From NCBI GenBank assembly GCA_907163375.1, contig CAJQUW010007530.1:744001-808000 (forward strand): a stretch of 64,000 bases of DNA, given 5' to 3'. Each line of letters begins with the position of its first letter. The stretch's first letter is position 1. The notes below the pieces were generated by a model that was not told where the DNA came from, searched no databases, and was given only the letters and a program-made list of their open reading frames with translations. Position numbers and translations under genes: made by a program. Origin of the DNA: Prostheceraeus crozeri (Eukaryota > Platyhelminthes > Polycladida > Euryleptidae). Positions 43,651-56,228 of the stretch are shown in pieces.

Positions 43651-44925
43651 CTTTTTGAAATTTGTACTAATTTAAAACTATAAAAAAATGAAGACATCAT
43701 CCTTTTTATACTCCCTGATGATATTGACCGGTGGTCAATAAAATACGTATCGGAGTTTGTAATAATTTTTCTTATTCATACATTTTTTATATTTTCTATC
43801 AATATAAACACTTGGCCTATCCCCAGATTTTCTGATTATTTTATAATGCACAGTCAAGGCATTTTCTACATAATGATTTTTTTGTAGCACTGTACTGCCA
43901 CAGTGCATAAGAATAAGTGATAAGAACACAAATACGGTTTTGGTTGAAACATAAGAGAAAATAACAGAAGTTCAGATCCAGTTGGCCACAAAAAATATCT
44001 AGTTTGTTAAAAATATGAAGGAATTCTGCCGCTTAAGCTGATTGACTTCCGAAAACTCTCCCTCTTAACTGAAGAGTTAACATGTGTTGGAAATTTTTCT
44101 TAATCTTTCTCCCACTTAAGTGGAATTCTCGCTTATCTGTAGTGCATTGTATTTTCAAACTTATCACCAAATATCGTTAGATTTGGTCCACTCAATGTGA
44201 ATTCATGACCTATATTGTTTTTTTCGAAAGTCAGAATTATGCCGCTGAATTTCAACGAAGTGCCTCAATTTTCTTCTATTCATGCCATAGACATCGAATA
44301 CAGTATTTGAAATTCAAATTTTGTGCAAATACTACTTATTAAAAGCTTTAGTAATGGCAAACATAAGTAGTAAATCTTGTGAATTATTCTTATCATTTTA
44401 CTGTACGCATCCTATCTCTAAGTCGTCAACCTTTCTTCATGATCACATCTGAATAAATTCAAAACACGACACGGTAAAAAACTCGAAGATTCCAAGAAGC
44501 GGAAGATGCCATAGCTAAATAACTACCCTAGTTGAAAATCGTGTTAATAATTAGGTTGCTCAAAGTCAAGAGCGCTTGAATACAAAATAATGCTAATAAC
44601 ATGCATTAACTTACCCCAATAGAGTAGGAAACGAAGTACATGTAACGGCTAGCCTACCCAACTTTTGAAGGAAAACAAATTAAAACCTATAATCAATTTT
44701 ATTTATAATTAAAAGCTAAACTGACAGCTCGGCATGAGACATTACAAGAAGCTAATCAAAAATGGTAAATGGTGAGAATCAAGAAACATAAGAAACCAAA
44801 TAAAGATCGCTCTGTGCAGAGTCATCAGGGAGGAACTATGTGGCTGCATAAAGCAAGGTTTCGGCCCCTAACCTCCAACCTGCAGCACATGGCGGGGCCA
44901 GGTCAACCATATCGAATGAACGATG

Positions 44926-44973
44926 AGTTTTAGCTATGTTTCATCAGGCTTGGAGAGAAACATAGCTAAAACT
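44926..44973. repeat. 17-bp perfect inverted repeat (hairpin)
   Basis: AGTTTTAGCTATGTTTC at 44926-44942 and its exact inverse at 44957-44973, with a 14-base loop ATCAGGCTTGGAGA. No gene is adjacent. Confidence 0.9.
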
Positions 44974-45486
44974 TAACCGAAAATAAATTTTGGATATAAG
45001 AGAACAACAGGAAACATAAGAACCTAGATCATAGTTGCTAGTCTAACATTGATGGAAGGTATTTGGCGAGGGGAAAAGCAGTTAATTAAAACTTTAGAAT
45101 GCCATTTAACGGATACAGTGGAATGGCTTATTTGGAGGAAAATCTTCTACACTTCACATGCACATATTGAGTTCCGCACAGAGATGGATTCACTTGCGTC
45201 TGTCTGGGTTAGCGTAGAGGTCACATGATTCTTTTTCAGTCATTGTATTCAATGATAGCAAGTGATAGAGATTGATACGGATATTATTCGTTATCCTTTG
45301 TCTTACGTGATGGCCAAGCACGTGCATGCATTGTCACATTGAAGATTGAACATTTGTCAGGTGAAAAGTGCATATCTTTGCCTCAATTTTGCTCAATAAA
45401 TTCGTCAATTGGAAATGTTATTCGCACCGTTCGACAGCTCACGATCTAAATTTACTGACTGTGTGCGTTTAACCCTTGAACGGCTG

Positions 45487-45775
45487 AGCATGAGTTAACT
45501 CCTATCGAGCATCATAAAGAGTCGACTGGTGACGATAACAAAGAAGTACTACTGCAGGAACTTAACTCGAGTTAACTCGCATCGGCATGACAGGCAAATA
45601 TCGCTGACACCTCATACGCAGTTGTCCTTCAGAAACTGAGCCCGAGTTGACTCGCATCGGTAGGACAGGCAGCTATTACTGACAGATAAATTTTTCTCAT
45701 CCACTGTTAACGAATGCCGAGTTACCGCGAGCTGTTGTGGTGTTAAACTTTCGCGAATGCCGAGTTAACTCGCTT
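45487..45775. repeat. Degenerate tandem repeats on a GAGTTAACTC palindrome
   Basis: The best two units are 45564-45612 and 45640-45688 (period 76 bp), sharing CGAGTT.ACTCGCATCGG, then GACAGGCA and CTGACA. Partial units occur at 45487, 45714 and 45755, where the core is degraded to GAGTTACCGCGAG once. Confidence 0.7.
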
Positions 45776-47315
45776 TTGGATTTTATTCTACGCTTTCGAT
45801 AGTTCTAAATTGTTCATAATTAATGTAAACCCTTATTCATTATCACCTTGTGTGATGTGACCTACTACACTGAATCTCGTGAATGTGAGGATTACCATTT
45901 GAGAATGAATAGAAGTCATCGAATTATTCTCGAATACATTCACAGTACATCTATGTTAACATGATGAAATAAAAGTATTCCTTAAGTAAATAATAGGTAT
46001 AATATCAATCCTCAAATAAATTTCTCACTTTTTTTCAGCATGAGTTATAGGATCGCAACACAGGACACCTGACACAAAATGAGATGTCGTCATCCTGTTG
46101 ATTGCTTCTATTTGTGCTAGACTAACTGAACATTTTGACAAGAATATTCGAAGCTGTGGTATCATCGAAAATGTAATGAAGACCCTGTTGCAGATGTGTG
46201 TGATGAAGTAATCATGTGAACAAAAAACGTAGGAGCCGGTAATGCTGATTACTTTTTAAGTAATAGATAGAAATTATCTACAGAAATCTGAGATGTTGTT
46301 GCATTGACTGCTTTGGAGTTGCTTGCCGCTAAAAAATATTTAGGTTTGTTTCGTTTTAGAAATCATTCAATTCCTCAAAAGAATTGGAAGACGAAACAAG
46401 GGCAAGCAAGGCGATGAAGGACAAAGCTAATAATCTAGACACATTCCGACAGGAGGGCCTATTTCTTGTTATATTGATTAATTCTGCGATCTCAAACAGC
46501 CGAGAAATGTGAGACGTCGTAATAGACTTGGAGTATTGTGTAGAGTCAGAGGGTCAAAATCCAGTGCCTATTTGAATACCGCACGCATTGTCTGAATTAA
46601 ACATGAAGAATCATAGATCGAGGTTACAATAGTGTATAATTAAACATTTTCTTACGTGTTAGCAGTAGCCTTATTGATGCCTGAATACCACAACTAAAAG
46701 GTTACAATAGCTACAAGCAAAGTAAAGCTGCTTCAAGAAGAGGAACTGGTAGCTTGCGCATCCAATCTAGAGCGATTTCTTCAATTGGCATGAGTGTCGG
46801 TCAGTGTAAGGCATTTACTAAATGTGACGACTACTTAAAGTAAGAAAGTGGATGTAGGCCGAAATATATCCATATCGATAAATCAGACAAAGGTAAACCT
46901 ACAGGACCACAAATAATTAATACCTATTCACTTAACAACATGCTTAGTAACAATCTAAAAATTTAATGTTTACAAATTAACAATAATTGAAAATTTCCTA
47001 AGCAGCTGTTATATATTTCCGTCTTAGAATAACAAAACATATTCCTATTTTCCATAAATGCTACTGTTTTCAAATTTTGTCACAGCGCTTTCTTTATTCG
47101 CCAAGCTTTGTGTCCAGTCATATCGTTCCGATGCGACAACTTCGATTCTAAATTCGTCTATTCCTAGAATGAACAAAGAGCTAGCCCAAATTAATGATAA
47201 ATAAGATTGTTGATGTACCCAACTTTCCAGTAAATCAACTATCACTGCCATAAATGCTTCCACGATGCACAGTCAAAGATCTACAGGATCTAGCATTTCA
47301 AAAGCTAGCGCTTGA

Positions 47316-49600
47316 TTGAAAATTGCACTTTCATTATGTGAGAAATGTATCAACACACTGATGAAGAGTGAGGTCGTGAAGTCCATGGTTTGGTTAGGTC
47401 AGTACCTCTGTGATCAGTACCGATTGGTGGAACCAAATAAAGATGGAAAACTCCCCATTGAACGCATGTTAGAAAAAAAGAAATCATTTTTGTTAGAGTG
47501 TATCAAAAAAATACGGTCAGCCATCTTCGATGAGTAGTAAACTTCTTTTTAAATTTGCGGAATAATTAGAATCACGTGTGTTATCCCTTCGGTCGCAGTG
47601 TTGCAGTCTTTGGCAGCCAATTAACGATTATTTTTAGTTAGTCACACCTCAAAAGCTTAGAGTCATTTGACAATATAATAGGACAGATATTTAATGATAC
47701 AAAGTATAAAATTATAAAATATATTAATAAATACTGTTTTCAAAGCCATATTAGCGAAGTTTTCCGAAATGACTATTGAATTTTTTTATTCTTAAGGCAA
47801 TTATAAGTATCACTTGATAAATATCAATTACTTGCAAGTTGTTTTAATTTACGTTTTGCTAAGAAACGCTTGGTCTTAGATAGTCTCTTCAAACCAGTTG
47901 ACTGTCATCGTTCAAAAGCATGCCCTACTGTGCCGCAGCGTAGTAAATTGCACGAATACACATCGGAGCAAGCCGCGTCAAGGGGAAAGTTGAGTTTCGA
48001 TAAATTTCCTGACATAGCGAATTTTGCTGTTGGATTCAATGAAACTAAATACTTATAGGTACCAGGTGTTCATGCATTTTTTGTCGATTTGAATGATTCA
48101 CTGACAAGGAACATGGTTTAGGCTTGCATTTTGACACCACTTCAGCACTGTAGGCATTGTTGCCTTTGAAATTCTATTCATGTTGCATTTTTTTATATGT
48201 TGTGTATTTTCAAATGATTGTAATATGAAGGGTGCTTTTCAACCCCCATGTCGGTGTCCATTGCTTGGGAAAACGATTGTCAAATCACGTTTTAATTCTA
48301 TATACCACGTAAGGCAGAGGTTGAGGTTAGTAAATTCAAATTGTAATTCGAGCTGGAATTTTGTACATGGGATGCTATTGAGAAGTGAGAGACAGGCGTC
48401 AGATGGCCATCCTCAACGAACTGGCAATCTTGTTTAGAAATTCTTATAGTAGATCTACGTATGTACTGCAGGCGCGTTGTCAACCTCGAATCTATCACGC
48501 CTTGTCCTGACTTCGGCGCTCGTTTTCAGGAATTATAAAAAGAGATGCGAAGAATCTGAAAATAGAAAATGCTCTATGTAGAGAGTCGAGTTGGTGTACC
48601 GGTATCAATGTGAGGGCTGTCAGGCTAGGTCTGGTAGCCTTTTCAATGTCAGTGTTCAGCTTGGAATTCGTCTGTTGCATGTTGTTTGTGTGTGTTCTAA
48701 CTGCTATTAAGCATGTCTGAAGGTTTCCTCTTGATTTTTGGTTGGAAAAGTATCTCTGACGGATGCGTGATACCGTGACAGCAGTAACGCAAATGGTCGT
48801 GAAATTGTAAAAAGAAACCCGCAAAAATGAGCTTCGAACTGCAATTGAATTTCTTTGATATTGTTTTTTCAAGAATTAATTATTGAAATGTATGCTTCAT
48901 TCATGATTACTGGTATTCTGTGTCATGATCTCTTTATTGGCGTGGTGTTATCATGACTTTGATATCAAATTAGACGTTTGACACGGTTCAGCATCCTGCT
49001 GATATTACAGTGCAACGTCACCCACATCGTCCGCTTTACAGTGTCATTGAGATTTCAATACGCAATCGATCGTTAAAATTGATCGTGGCATATGGTCCGG
49101 CCTACATATCGCTAGTATCATCAATTTTTGAGAATTAGCTTCACATTCGTCTGTTTTAATCATAAACTTGACTCCTTGGTGCGTTTGATAGGCATGTGCA
49201 ATTGGATGCGCTGAGTACACGTCGCCACCGTTAGAAAATGCTAAAATAATATGTCACAGTGAAGTTGCTGTTCAACTTAAAATGAGCCACGCTTGTCAGT
49301 CGTATCATAATGAGACTCGATGAGAGACAGGCTAGTTTTATGACCACCGCTGCAACTGCGGATGATTACGGAAATGATCAGAGCGAGATGGTCAAATTCC
49401 GTTTATCGAAATTGATTCCGAGAACATCTTCAGAATTCCAAGTGAAGTGTGTGAAGAATGGTGTCACGGATGACTCGCACACTAAGACAAGGAGACTGAG
49501 AGACCTGCAGACAATTTAGGTCTACTGAGTTCTTTTCGGACTCAACTTACGAACTTTAAAAGTCCGTAAAAGTCTACGGACATACCAACTATGGAGAACT
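47316..49600. other. Gene-poor stretch with short coding-like frames
   Basis: Plus-strand frames at 47316-47537 (CDQYRLVEPNKDGKLPIERM...) and 49310-49519 (ADDYGNDQSEMVKFRLSKLI...) have protein-like composition but no recognised motif. They may be decayed exons of a transposon-derived gene. I do not call them genes. Confidence 0.3.
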
Positions 49601-49611
49601 TTCAGTAGAAC

Positions 49612-49787
49612 ATCATGAAGCAATTCTTCGGTAGGTCTAATAGCAAGGTAAGCTCTCATCATGATTAGGGGAAATCATTTGAATGAAATTTATTTGAACC
49701 TAATCAATGTAATGACATGAATAGTTGATACATGTTTTCAGGCAAAGAAGAGGAAGAACTCTACCCCGCGAGTAGTTTGAAAATAAA
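49612..49787 (+). other. Possible small two-exon coding remnant
   Basis: ATG at 49612 opens MKQFFGRSNSK and stops at a good donor (AAG|GTAAGC, 49645). A good acceptor (TGTTTTCAG) precedes GCAAAGAAGAGG at 49742 in the same phase, giving AKKRKNSTPRVV and a stop. The joined product has 23 residues. It resembles the start of a DNA-binding or transposase-derived protein but is too short to identify. Confidence 0.3.
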
Positions 49788-51639
49788 TATTTAAGGAAGC
49801 ATTTTCTTATCAAAGGAAAATCAGAGATTGTAAAACTGCTTTGAAAATTGCCAAATGACTAGAAAGATGTGGGTATTGCAACTTTAATGCCCAAACATGT
49901 GGTACAGGGAGTTCTAAAGTACAAAGAGTTCTTTAGAACTCCCTGATGTCGTCTTGCATGACATGAGTTCAAACGCGGCAACGGAGCTTTAGTGGTCAAC
50001 ACAGCTGTTAATAAATGAATCACCTATCAGTCTTTTATCGTAGAGTTTTTTTCGGGAGTTTTTCTAATGAAAACAAATTGAATAAGCTAGTTTGAATGAA
50101 GACCACTCGCTTTGACAGTTTGATTCTTTGTCATCTCTAATTAAAATATTTTTCTATGACTCAAATGTGGACAAGAAATATTCACACTCGAAGATCTGTT
50201 GGAGAAGGAGCTGAATGAATTGAAGAACTACTCCGTGTGTTTGGACCAGTCTGAAGACGTCATGTATCAATGCCCTAGTTTAAGGCAGGCTATGAAATAA
50301 CTAACAAATGTATTAATTGCTGCAAGAGTCGCTGCCGTCATGCTTTCATATTTTTTTGGAAATTCATAGATTCGTTTTATCATGCTATATTACGTAAATA
50401 CGCGTTTCATAAAATCAGATTGTCTTCTGGTAAGAGTATTTTAATCAGGATAGATGTTTTCTTTAGAATTCAGATATTCGAACTTCGAACGATCATATCG
50501 ATCCTTTTATAATGGAATCATACTTCGAATTCAGATGAATTTTATAGTGCTTTTTTGTCCAAGGATCAATGATATCTACGTTGGAAGTTTCAGTTTCCAG
50601 TTTGAGTTTTACTAGATGACGGTAGATTTAAGCTCATAAACATGCGTTTTTCTCTGCATATTCTCACACGCTGTGAAATAGCACGATATCTTGTCGTTAA
50701 TTTTCAATGCAAATGAAAATAAGTCGACTTAGAACAAGAAGTTGTGTTAGTGAGAACACAAAAAAGCATGGGTCGTTGAGCAGAAAAATGCAAGATTCAA
50801 GGGAATTTGTTCAGAGGGTCAAGGAATTTTCGGATTTCCTAAAATTTGAACACCTCTTATACTAGTAATCCATGACAAAAAGAGTGAAAGGCAGCAGTAA
50901 TTGTATAGTCATGCAGTATTTGTTAATTGTTCAATATAAATACGGCCAAATAAGCTCCATGCCTGAATCCGTTCATATACGAGCAGGTTGGACATCGGAC
51001 ATGGACAGAGCAGGTGCATGTAAGTAGGCTTTCCTTCTTCATCATGACATCTGTGGAATACCAGATTTTCCGTAAATTTCCATATTGCGTGGTCCGTGCT
51101 TTACAGTGACCTTTTGACCTCTAGCGTCGAAAGAGGGAGCACTTTTGAATATTCGAAGTGATTAATATTTCAGACTAATTTAGAATGGTATGGTGCAATT
51201 TCCATGGATAAAGTCATGATGAGAAATGACGACTAAGTGTCAGAACGCCCGTGCGTTATTTATGGAATTGTTCATCTCTTAATTCGTATGGCTTTATGGA
51301 ATGATAAAACAAAAAATCGAAATGCATTTTGTATTCTACTTAAAGCTGCATGGACATTGTTATGATTTCCTGTGGTATCGAAAACAATTTAATGAATTGC
51401 AGACTATTGAATTCTTAGTAACGAATATACTTATTTCAGTAGTCGTACAAGGTAACTGGTAACTTAATTGGAATGAGTACTCTCCGATTAGGCACTAGTG
51501 CGTAAATCCTTCTATGTATAGGGGTGATCGAAATGTGCTTCCATGATAGGCATTTTTACAGGAAGCCAAATATTGATCAATTTCACAAAACACAAATTGT
51601 CGCCCATACTGCTTGGATTATGTATGTATATATATGTAT
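49788..51639. other. Gene-free stretch
   Basis: One short plus-strand frame near 50190-50300 (EDLLEKELNELKNYSVCLDQ...) looks protein-like but has no identifiable family. The rest is AT-rich and featureless. Confidence 0.35.
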
Positions 51640-52070
51640 ATATACTGCCTGACATAAAAAATGCTCCACTCTAATATATGAACTTTATTCCACTCACACT
51701 CATGAATTATAAGATAGCATCAGATATGCAGCAGGGTGAATACCTCTCACCAACCATTCGATGCACTCTAATGCGACCATCGTGAAAATCCAAAGTGAAA
51801 CGGGATTCATCCGTCCACATCACTTGACGCCATTCCTCTGTGCTCCACGACAGATGCTACTCACACCATTCCACACGCTTTCGCTTGTGTTCGAGACCTG
51901 CGGAGAAAAAAATTGGCAGTGAAACAATGTCATTGTGTGAAATTCTCGCATTACTTACTTAGAGGAATTCTTACAGCAGGTCGGTATGACCTCAGGCCCG
52001 CTTCTGCTAGACGGCGATATGCTGTTCGTATACTGCATGCAATTCCTGCTGCAAATATCTAACAATGGCT
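51640..52070 (-). pseudogene. Tc1-like transposase fragment with intron-like insert
   Basis: Minus-strand fragment of the same Tc1 subfamily as 12.3-13.3 kb. 52065-51959 reads ACSIRTAYRRLAEAGLRSYR then PAVRIPL. 51897-51735 reads LEHKRKRVEWCE, stop, then EEWRQVMWTDESRFTLDFHD with the first catalytic Asp and RVHRMVGERYSPC. The rest of the catalytic domain is missing. Between the pieces lies a 61-bp insert (51898-51958) with GTAAGT at its start and TTTTTTTCTCCGCAG at its end. Removing it gives PLS-LEHKRKR, matching PLS-FEHRRRR in the other copy exactly in phase. Confidence 0.75.
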
Positions 52071-54013
52071 GACTATTTTACTTCAAGACTGACGAGGAAG
52101 AAGTTGAGCTACCCAACATTAATATGTGAATCTCAAGCTGTAATTAGAGGTGCTTGTACTCCTACTTATTGATACCAAGACATCGTATTTTCAATGTACC
52201 TGATGTTTTATTTCTTATTTCTAGTGAGGTTTCAGCACTATGTACTCACTGGCTTTACCATGCGGAGAACGAAATAATACGTCTGTTTCCGATTGAAGTT
52301 TGTGTCCAATAATTCTGGTTAATTTTTTGTTTCTGAAATCCTGGGATTGAAGATCGAGATATCCGGACTTTGAATTCGTCTGAAAGATCTACTAAATTTG
52401 TGGAGTTAAAATATGACGACTTAGTACATAGTTTCCATGTACCGGTATTTGTGGTTTCCTTGATTTACCTAGTTATTGAATTGCAATGTAATTAATTGGC
52501 TCTGAGAGTTTATAGCTCGTACTCAATATACGATTAAAGAAAAATACAAGATCAATGTCACGGAGTTGAATTCCAATAGGATTTTATCCAATTTTCGAAA
52601 TGCAGTTAGAGCTGCCGCTCCAATGAGCTTCAGGAAGTTAGCGATTTATAAGCCTTGGTTGGATTATCTAGATAACCATATACACGTAGATAAAAAAGAA
52701 CCGAGATGTATTTCTTTAAGTATAGCACGTTTCAAATGAAACTCGTTCAAAAATTCAAAGCAAATAAAATCTTCTGCTTATTTTGGTGCAGTGTCATTCC
52801 ATAATGAAGAATCTAGAAGATGTTAAGTGGGCTGTCCTCTCAGATTTCCACAAATCTTCAATGGTTGACTAAATTATGTACTGTGATTACTGAAGTAGTT
52901 TCCTAAGGTTCCACATATTCAAGACTAGTGTGACCTCCAAGGAAGACACTGTTACCAAATGTACACTTTTCAAACCTGGGTTGTACAATATTCTTGGTTT
53001 TCGATGGCATACTTCAGTGTATCCTGACCTTCTTGCCCATTCAACTCCGTTCGAATTCTCAACCAGCTCCATTTGGTAGCAGTTCTCAATGCTACGCTTT
53101 GTAAACAGATGGCTGAGGTAGGCAGCTTTGCATTTCTTCCATTTCTTACAAATCCTGGAATCGATGCCGGAAGTCATTCATGAGTGGAAGGACATGCTCT
53201 GTGATGATCAAACCACGGACGCATGTCATATGATCGGAAGCATGGCAAAATTGGCAAGTGATCGCGAAGTCGTGTCTCATGAGTTTCCTATGCCTGAATT
53301 CTAACTTATTGACAATGCTGAATAACTTAGTCTTTGAATTAATACTTGCCTTTTCGAACCTTGTAGCTCACAGCTCAGCAAGGTGACAGGTTTAGAGTCA
53401 ACAAAGTGAAATGATCATGATGAAAATCATGATTGTTCATGACGTCCGATCACAGTATACTAAGTGATTTGCAGAAGTATGGTAGGGATGTATTAAAAAG
53501 AGTAGCTTCTGGTGCTCTTGTGAACTCCTGGCATATTTCCTAAAGTTTCGCCCCCCCCCAAAATAAAATCATCCCTTGACCTACGTGAACCCCCTGGCGA
53601 TCTCTCCTCGGTTGGGAAACGCTGCTATGAGACTATAGGAATACTCGTGTCTGTTGTTATACTGTGAAAATTTGTGAGAGCTCATATAATCACCTTTCGT
53701 TTATATATGTATATCAGAATTCGTTTTCATACATGGAGCACTACATTGACGGATTTCGCGATATACCGGCATATCATTACGTTATGGTTTATCAATAATG
53801 CTATTATTTTGATAAGATTATATCGCTATTATCCTGTTGTGTTACTGCTATGCATTATGTTTTAGGACTGGCTTTCATCTATTTCCGCAGAATTTATCAT
53901 AGAACTTTGCAATACAAAAATGAAGTTCAGTCAAATGACTAATTAAGTAACATCTTATGCGTGATTTATGAAACATCTTCAATTTTGTTACTCATGATTT
54001 AATTGATTTTTCA
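52071..54013. other. Gene-poor stretch
   Basis: A plus-strand frame at 53167-53304 (MPEVIHEWKDMLCDDQTTDA...) has protein-like composition but no recognised motif. A C9-like run lies at 53551-53559. No other features. Confidence 0.3.
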
Positions 54014-54350
54014 GAAAATATGCTCTCAAAACGCGAAGTTGAGAAAAACCACGAAGGAAGATAAAATAACAAGTGCGAGTAGTTCACAAGTGAAGAAGGA
54101 CTTCATTTCTCATCAATGGAGCGACGGTGACTTTGGTGCCAATGGGAGGTGGTCTCCATTGTTGAAGAACTTTAGTTTGTCACAATCATTTAAGAGCGCA
54201 GCTGCGCATCGTGATCTCAGATCCTACTTCTTGCCATCCCGAATTACACCTATGAAGCCCCCTTAAATTCATCTTGCGGACATCTCTCATCTGCCCTGTA
54301 TTAATCCAGCAGCTCGGAATAAAGCTATCTATAGGAAAGCCACAAGAGAG
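54014..54350 (+). pseudogene. Possible decayed exon, family unknown
   Basis: An AG acceptor (TTGATTTTTCAG) precedes an open frame KICSQNAKLRKTTKEDKITS...VKKDFISHQWSDGDFGANG...RITPMKPP. One stop at 54264-54266 is followed in the same frame by IHLADISHLPCINPAARNKA and a strong donor (AGAGAG|GTAAGT) in phase 0. The two good splice sites and a single stop suggest a former coding exon. I cannot name it. It may belong with the P-like exon at 56229. Confidence 0.35.
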
Positions 54351-56228
54351 GTAAGTTCTATAAAGGAGCATTATAAGGTATTGTGACATATATTGTATGT
54401 GTACAAGGTATATTGTGATTGATACTTAGCAATCGACTGCATATAATGGTATAATTTAAATTAGAAAGTAATTTTTCGTGCTTCGAGGAATCTTTCTTTC
54501 ATGATTCAGCATCGTCCGCCATCAGTCAATCATTCGAATTTGAATGGTTAACTTTAAAATACGTTTGTTCAACCACAACGAAAAGAGGGTCCATCCTATT
54601 GTACTTGGAAGTAATGTGGACGGATATTATATATTCGTAAGAGTAGAGACTGCAAAATGTAGGCTTACCGGAAGAGCAGCTTCTGTCTTCGAACTATAAA
54701 CTATAGCTATAAATTTCACGTCAGGGAAATCGGTATTGCTAGACTATCATATTCTGTAGTTATGTCTCGTCTTAAAATCGTATTTGAAAATTTTGCTTTT
54801 CGAAATCTGACTCCGGAATTTTATATGATTTGTAAATTAGTAATTCTAAAATGGCATCGTGATATCCGCGTGTTCTTGGATGAGCTCACTATTTTCCGTC
54901 TCTTTCGAAATGCAACCTTTACATTGATTGTCATGGAAATCTAATGGAAATCATTTTCAATTTATTTTAAAAAACGGAAAGACCTTGGTGCAAGGGATCC
55001 CCTTTATTGCAGAATGATTAAATATAGGCGCTGGTGTCAACTCACTACCTGCTTGCTAATGAGAATGAGCTATCAGGACGGGCCAATCGCCTGCTCCCAG
55101 CGGCATATGAGCTATATGCCCAGCTGACGGGGCAACCCACAGGTCCCATAGTGTGAGCAAAGCGGAGAGTGTGTAAGCGGAGAGGTGTTTTGTTTCGTGC
55201 GGTTGTGATTTTCAGAGGGGACATAGAGGTGAAGAGTGGAGAGAGGAGTCTGTGTATTGTAGGTATTCTTTTAAGAAGGGTGATTTGTTGGTGCGGAGTT
55301 GTGCTGGTGTTCTGCGTGTACGTCAGTCGAGTGTTTGTTCTGATTTGTGAACTGTGATGAATGGCGTGAATTATTTGTTGTCTTGTCTGCATTAGGTACG
55401 TGCCGACGTGATGGGTGTGTGTTTGTATCAAGTAGCTACTTTGTTGTTGTGTTGGATAGCTGTGTGATGGGGGGTGAGGTGCGCTTCCCTGTGCTGAAAA
55501 CTTTGGGGTTTGGTGTTTGGAAGGGGGTAGTTGTTGCGAGAGGAGACGAAGAGGGTGGTGTTGCATTTGCCTTGTTTAGAAGCTGTTTTGCTGTTTGAAA
55601 TATATGCCCTACATGAATTCGTATGTTTTCAGCTTCTGCTCACCACCATATTCACGACAAAGACCTGGAGGTCTTTCCGCTTATCAAAAATAATCGGCAC
55701 CATACTCGATGCCGAAAATTTATCCTTTTCCCTTGCCTATTTGGTCCAGAGTGTAATATGTAGATTGTGGTGAGTCAGTAGTTCTGCCGCAGCTCACCTC
55801 CAATTTCAAGATATTTGTGTGCTCTAAAGTTGAGATGATTTTTGTCCCTCAGTCGCATATGATAATTATGGCGGTATTGTCATGATCAATCAGTCATAAT
55901 CATTCAGTTTCTGAAAGCTTATCTTATTTGTGAATGTGTCGCATGACGTAGAAACGCAAGTAACAAATGAGAAATAGAGAACTGATTGAATAATACTGCC
56001 CATTTACGATCAACTGCTATCTGAATAGGTTTAAACTAATTTATCATTTATGCGAATACACCATATGTGATGGACCAAATGAAAAAAGGCCAATAAAGTT
56101 AAACATTTTTAATACATCCGCTATTAAAAGTCTTGTGAACTTTCAGCCTAGACTAAATGAACCAGCGAATTGTAAACTGATTTGTAGGCGATCAAATTGG
56201 TAACTTAATGTGTTGCGTTTTGTTCTAG
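54351..56228. other. Gene-free stretch with a strand-skewed block
   Basis: 55160-55600 is strikingly G- and T-rich and C-poor on the plus strand. Frames crossing it are composition artefacts. Near 55629 there is an acceptor-like TTTTCAG. No gene was recognised. Confidence 0.45.

Larger units (their letters stand above)
43651..47315. other. Gene-poor stretch with hairpins and palindromic repeats
   Basis: No gene. It contains a partial hammerhead-like fold (43709-43756), a 17-bp perfect hairpin (44926-44973), and a set of degenerate tandem units built on GAGTTAACTCGC (45487-45775). Confidence 0.5.

Noticed and set aside
45487-45775. CRISPR-like array of GAGTTAACTC repeats
   Set aside because: The units are degenerate, spacers are not constant, and the genome is animal; it is a tandem repeat.
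48495-48872. 125-codon minus-strand frame, at first glance like a receptor loop
   Set aside because: No membrane segments or conserved receptor residues could be aligned; more likely chance.
54986-55060. Possible tRNA-like sequence before the skewed block
   Set aside because: No B box and no pairing arms.
55045-55566. 173-codon minus-strand frame rich in His, Gln, Thr, Pro
   Set aside because: It arises from the G/T strand skew of the block; the low-complexity amino acids follow directly from base composition.
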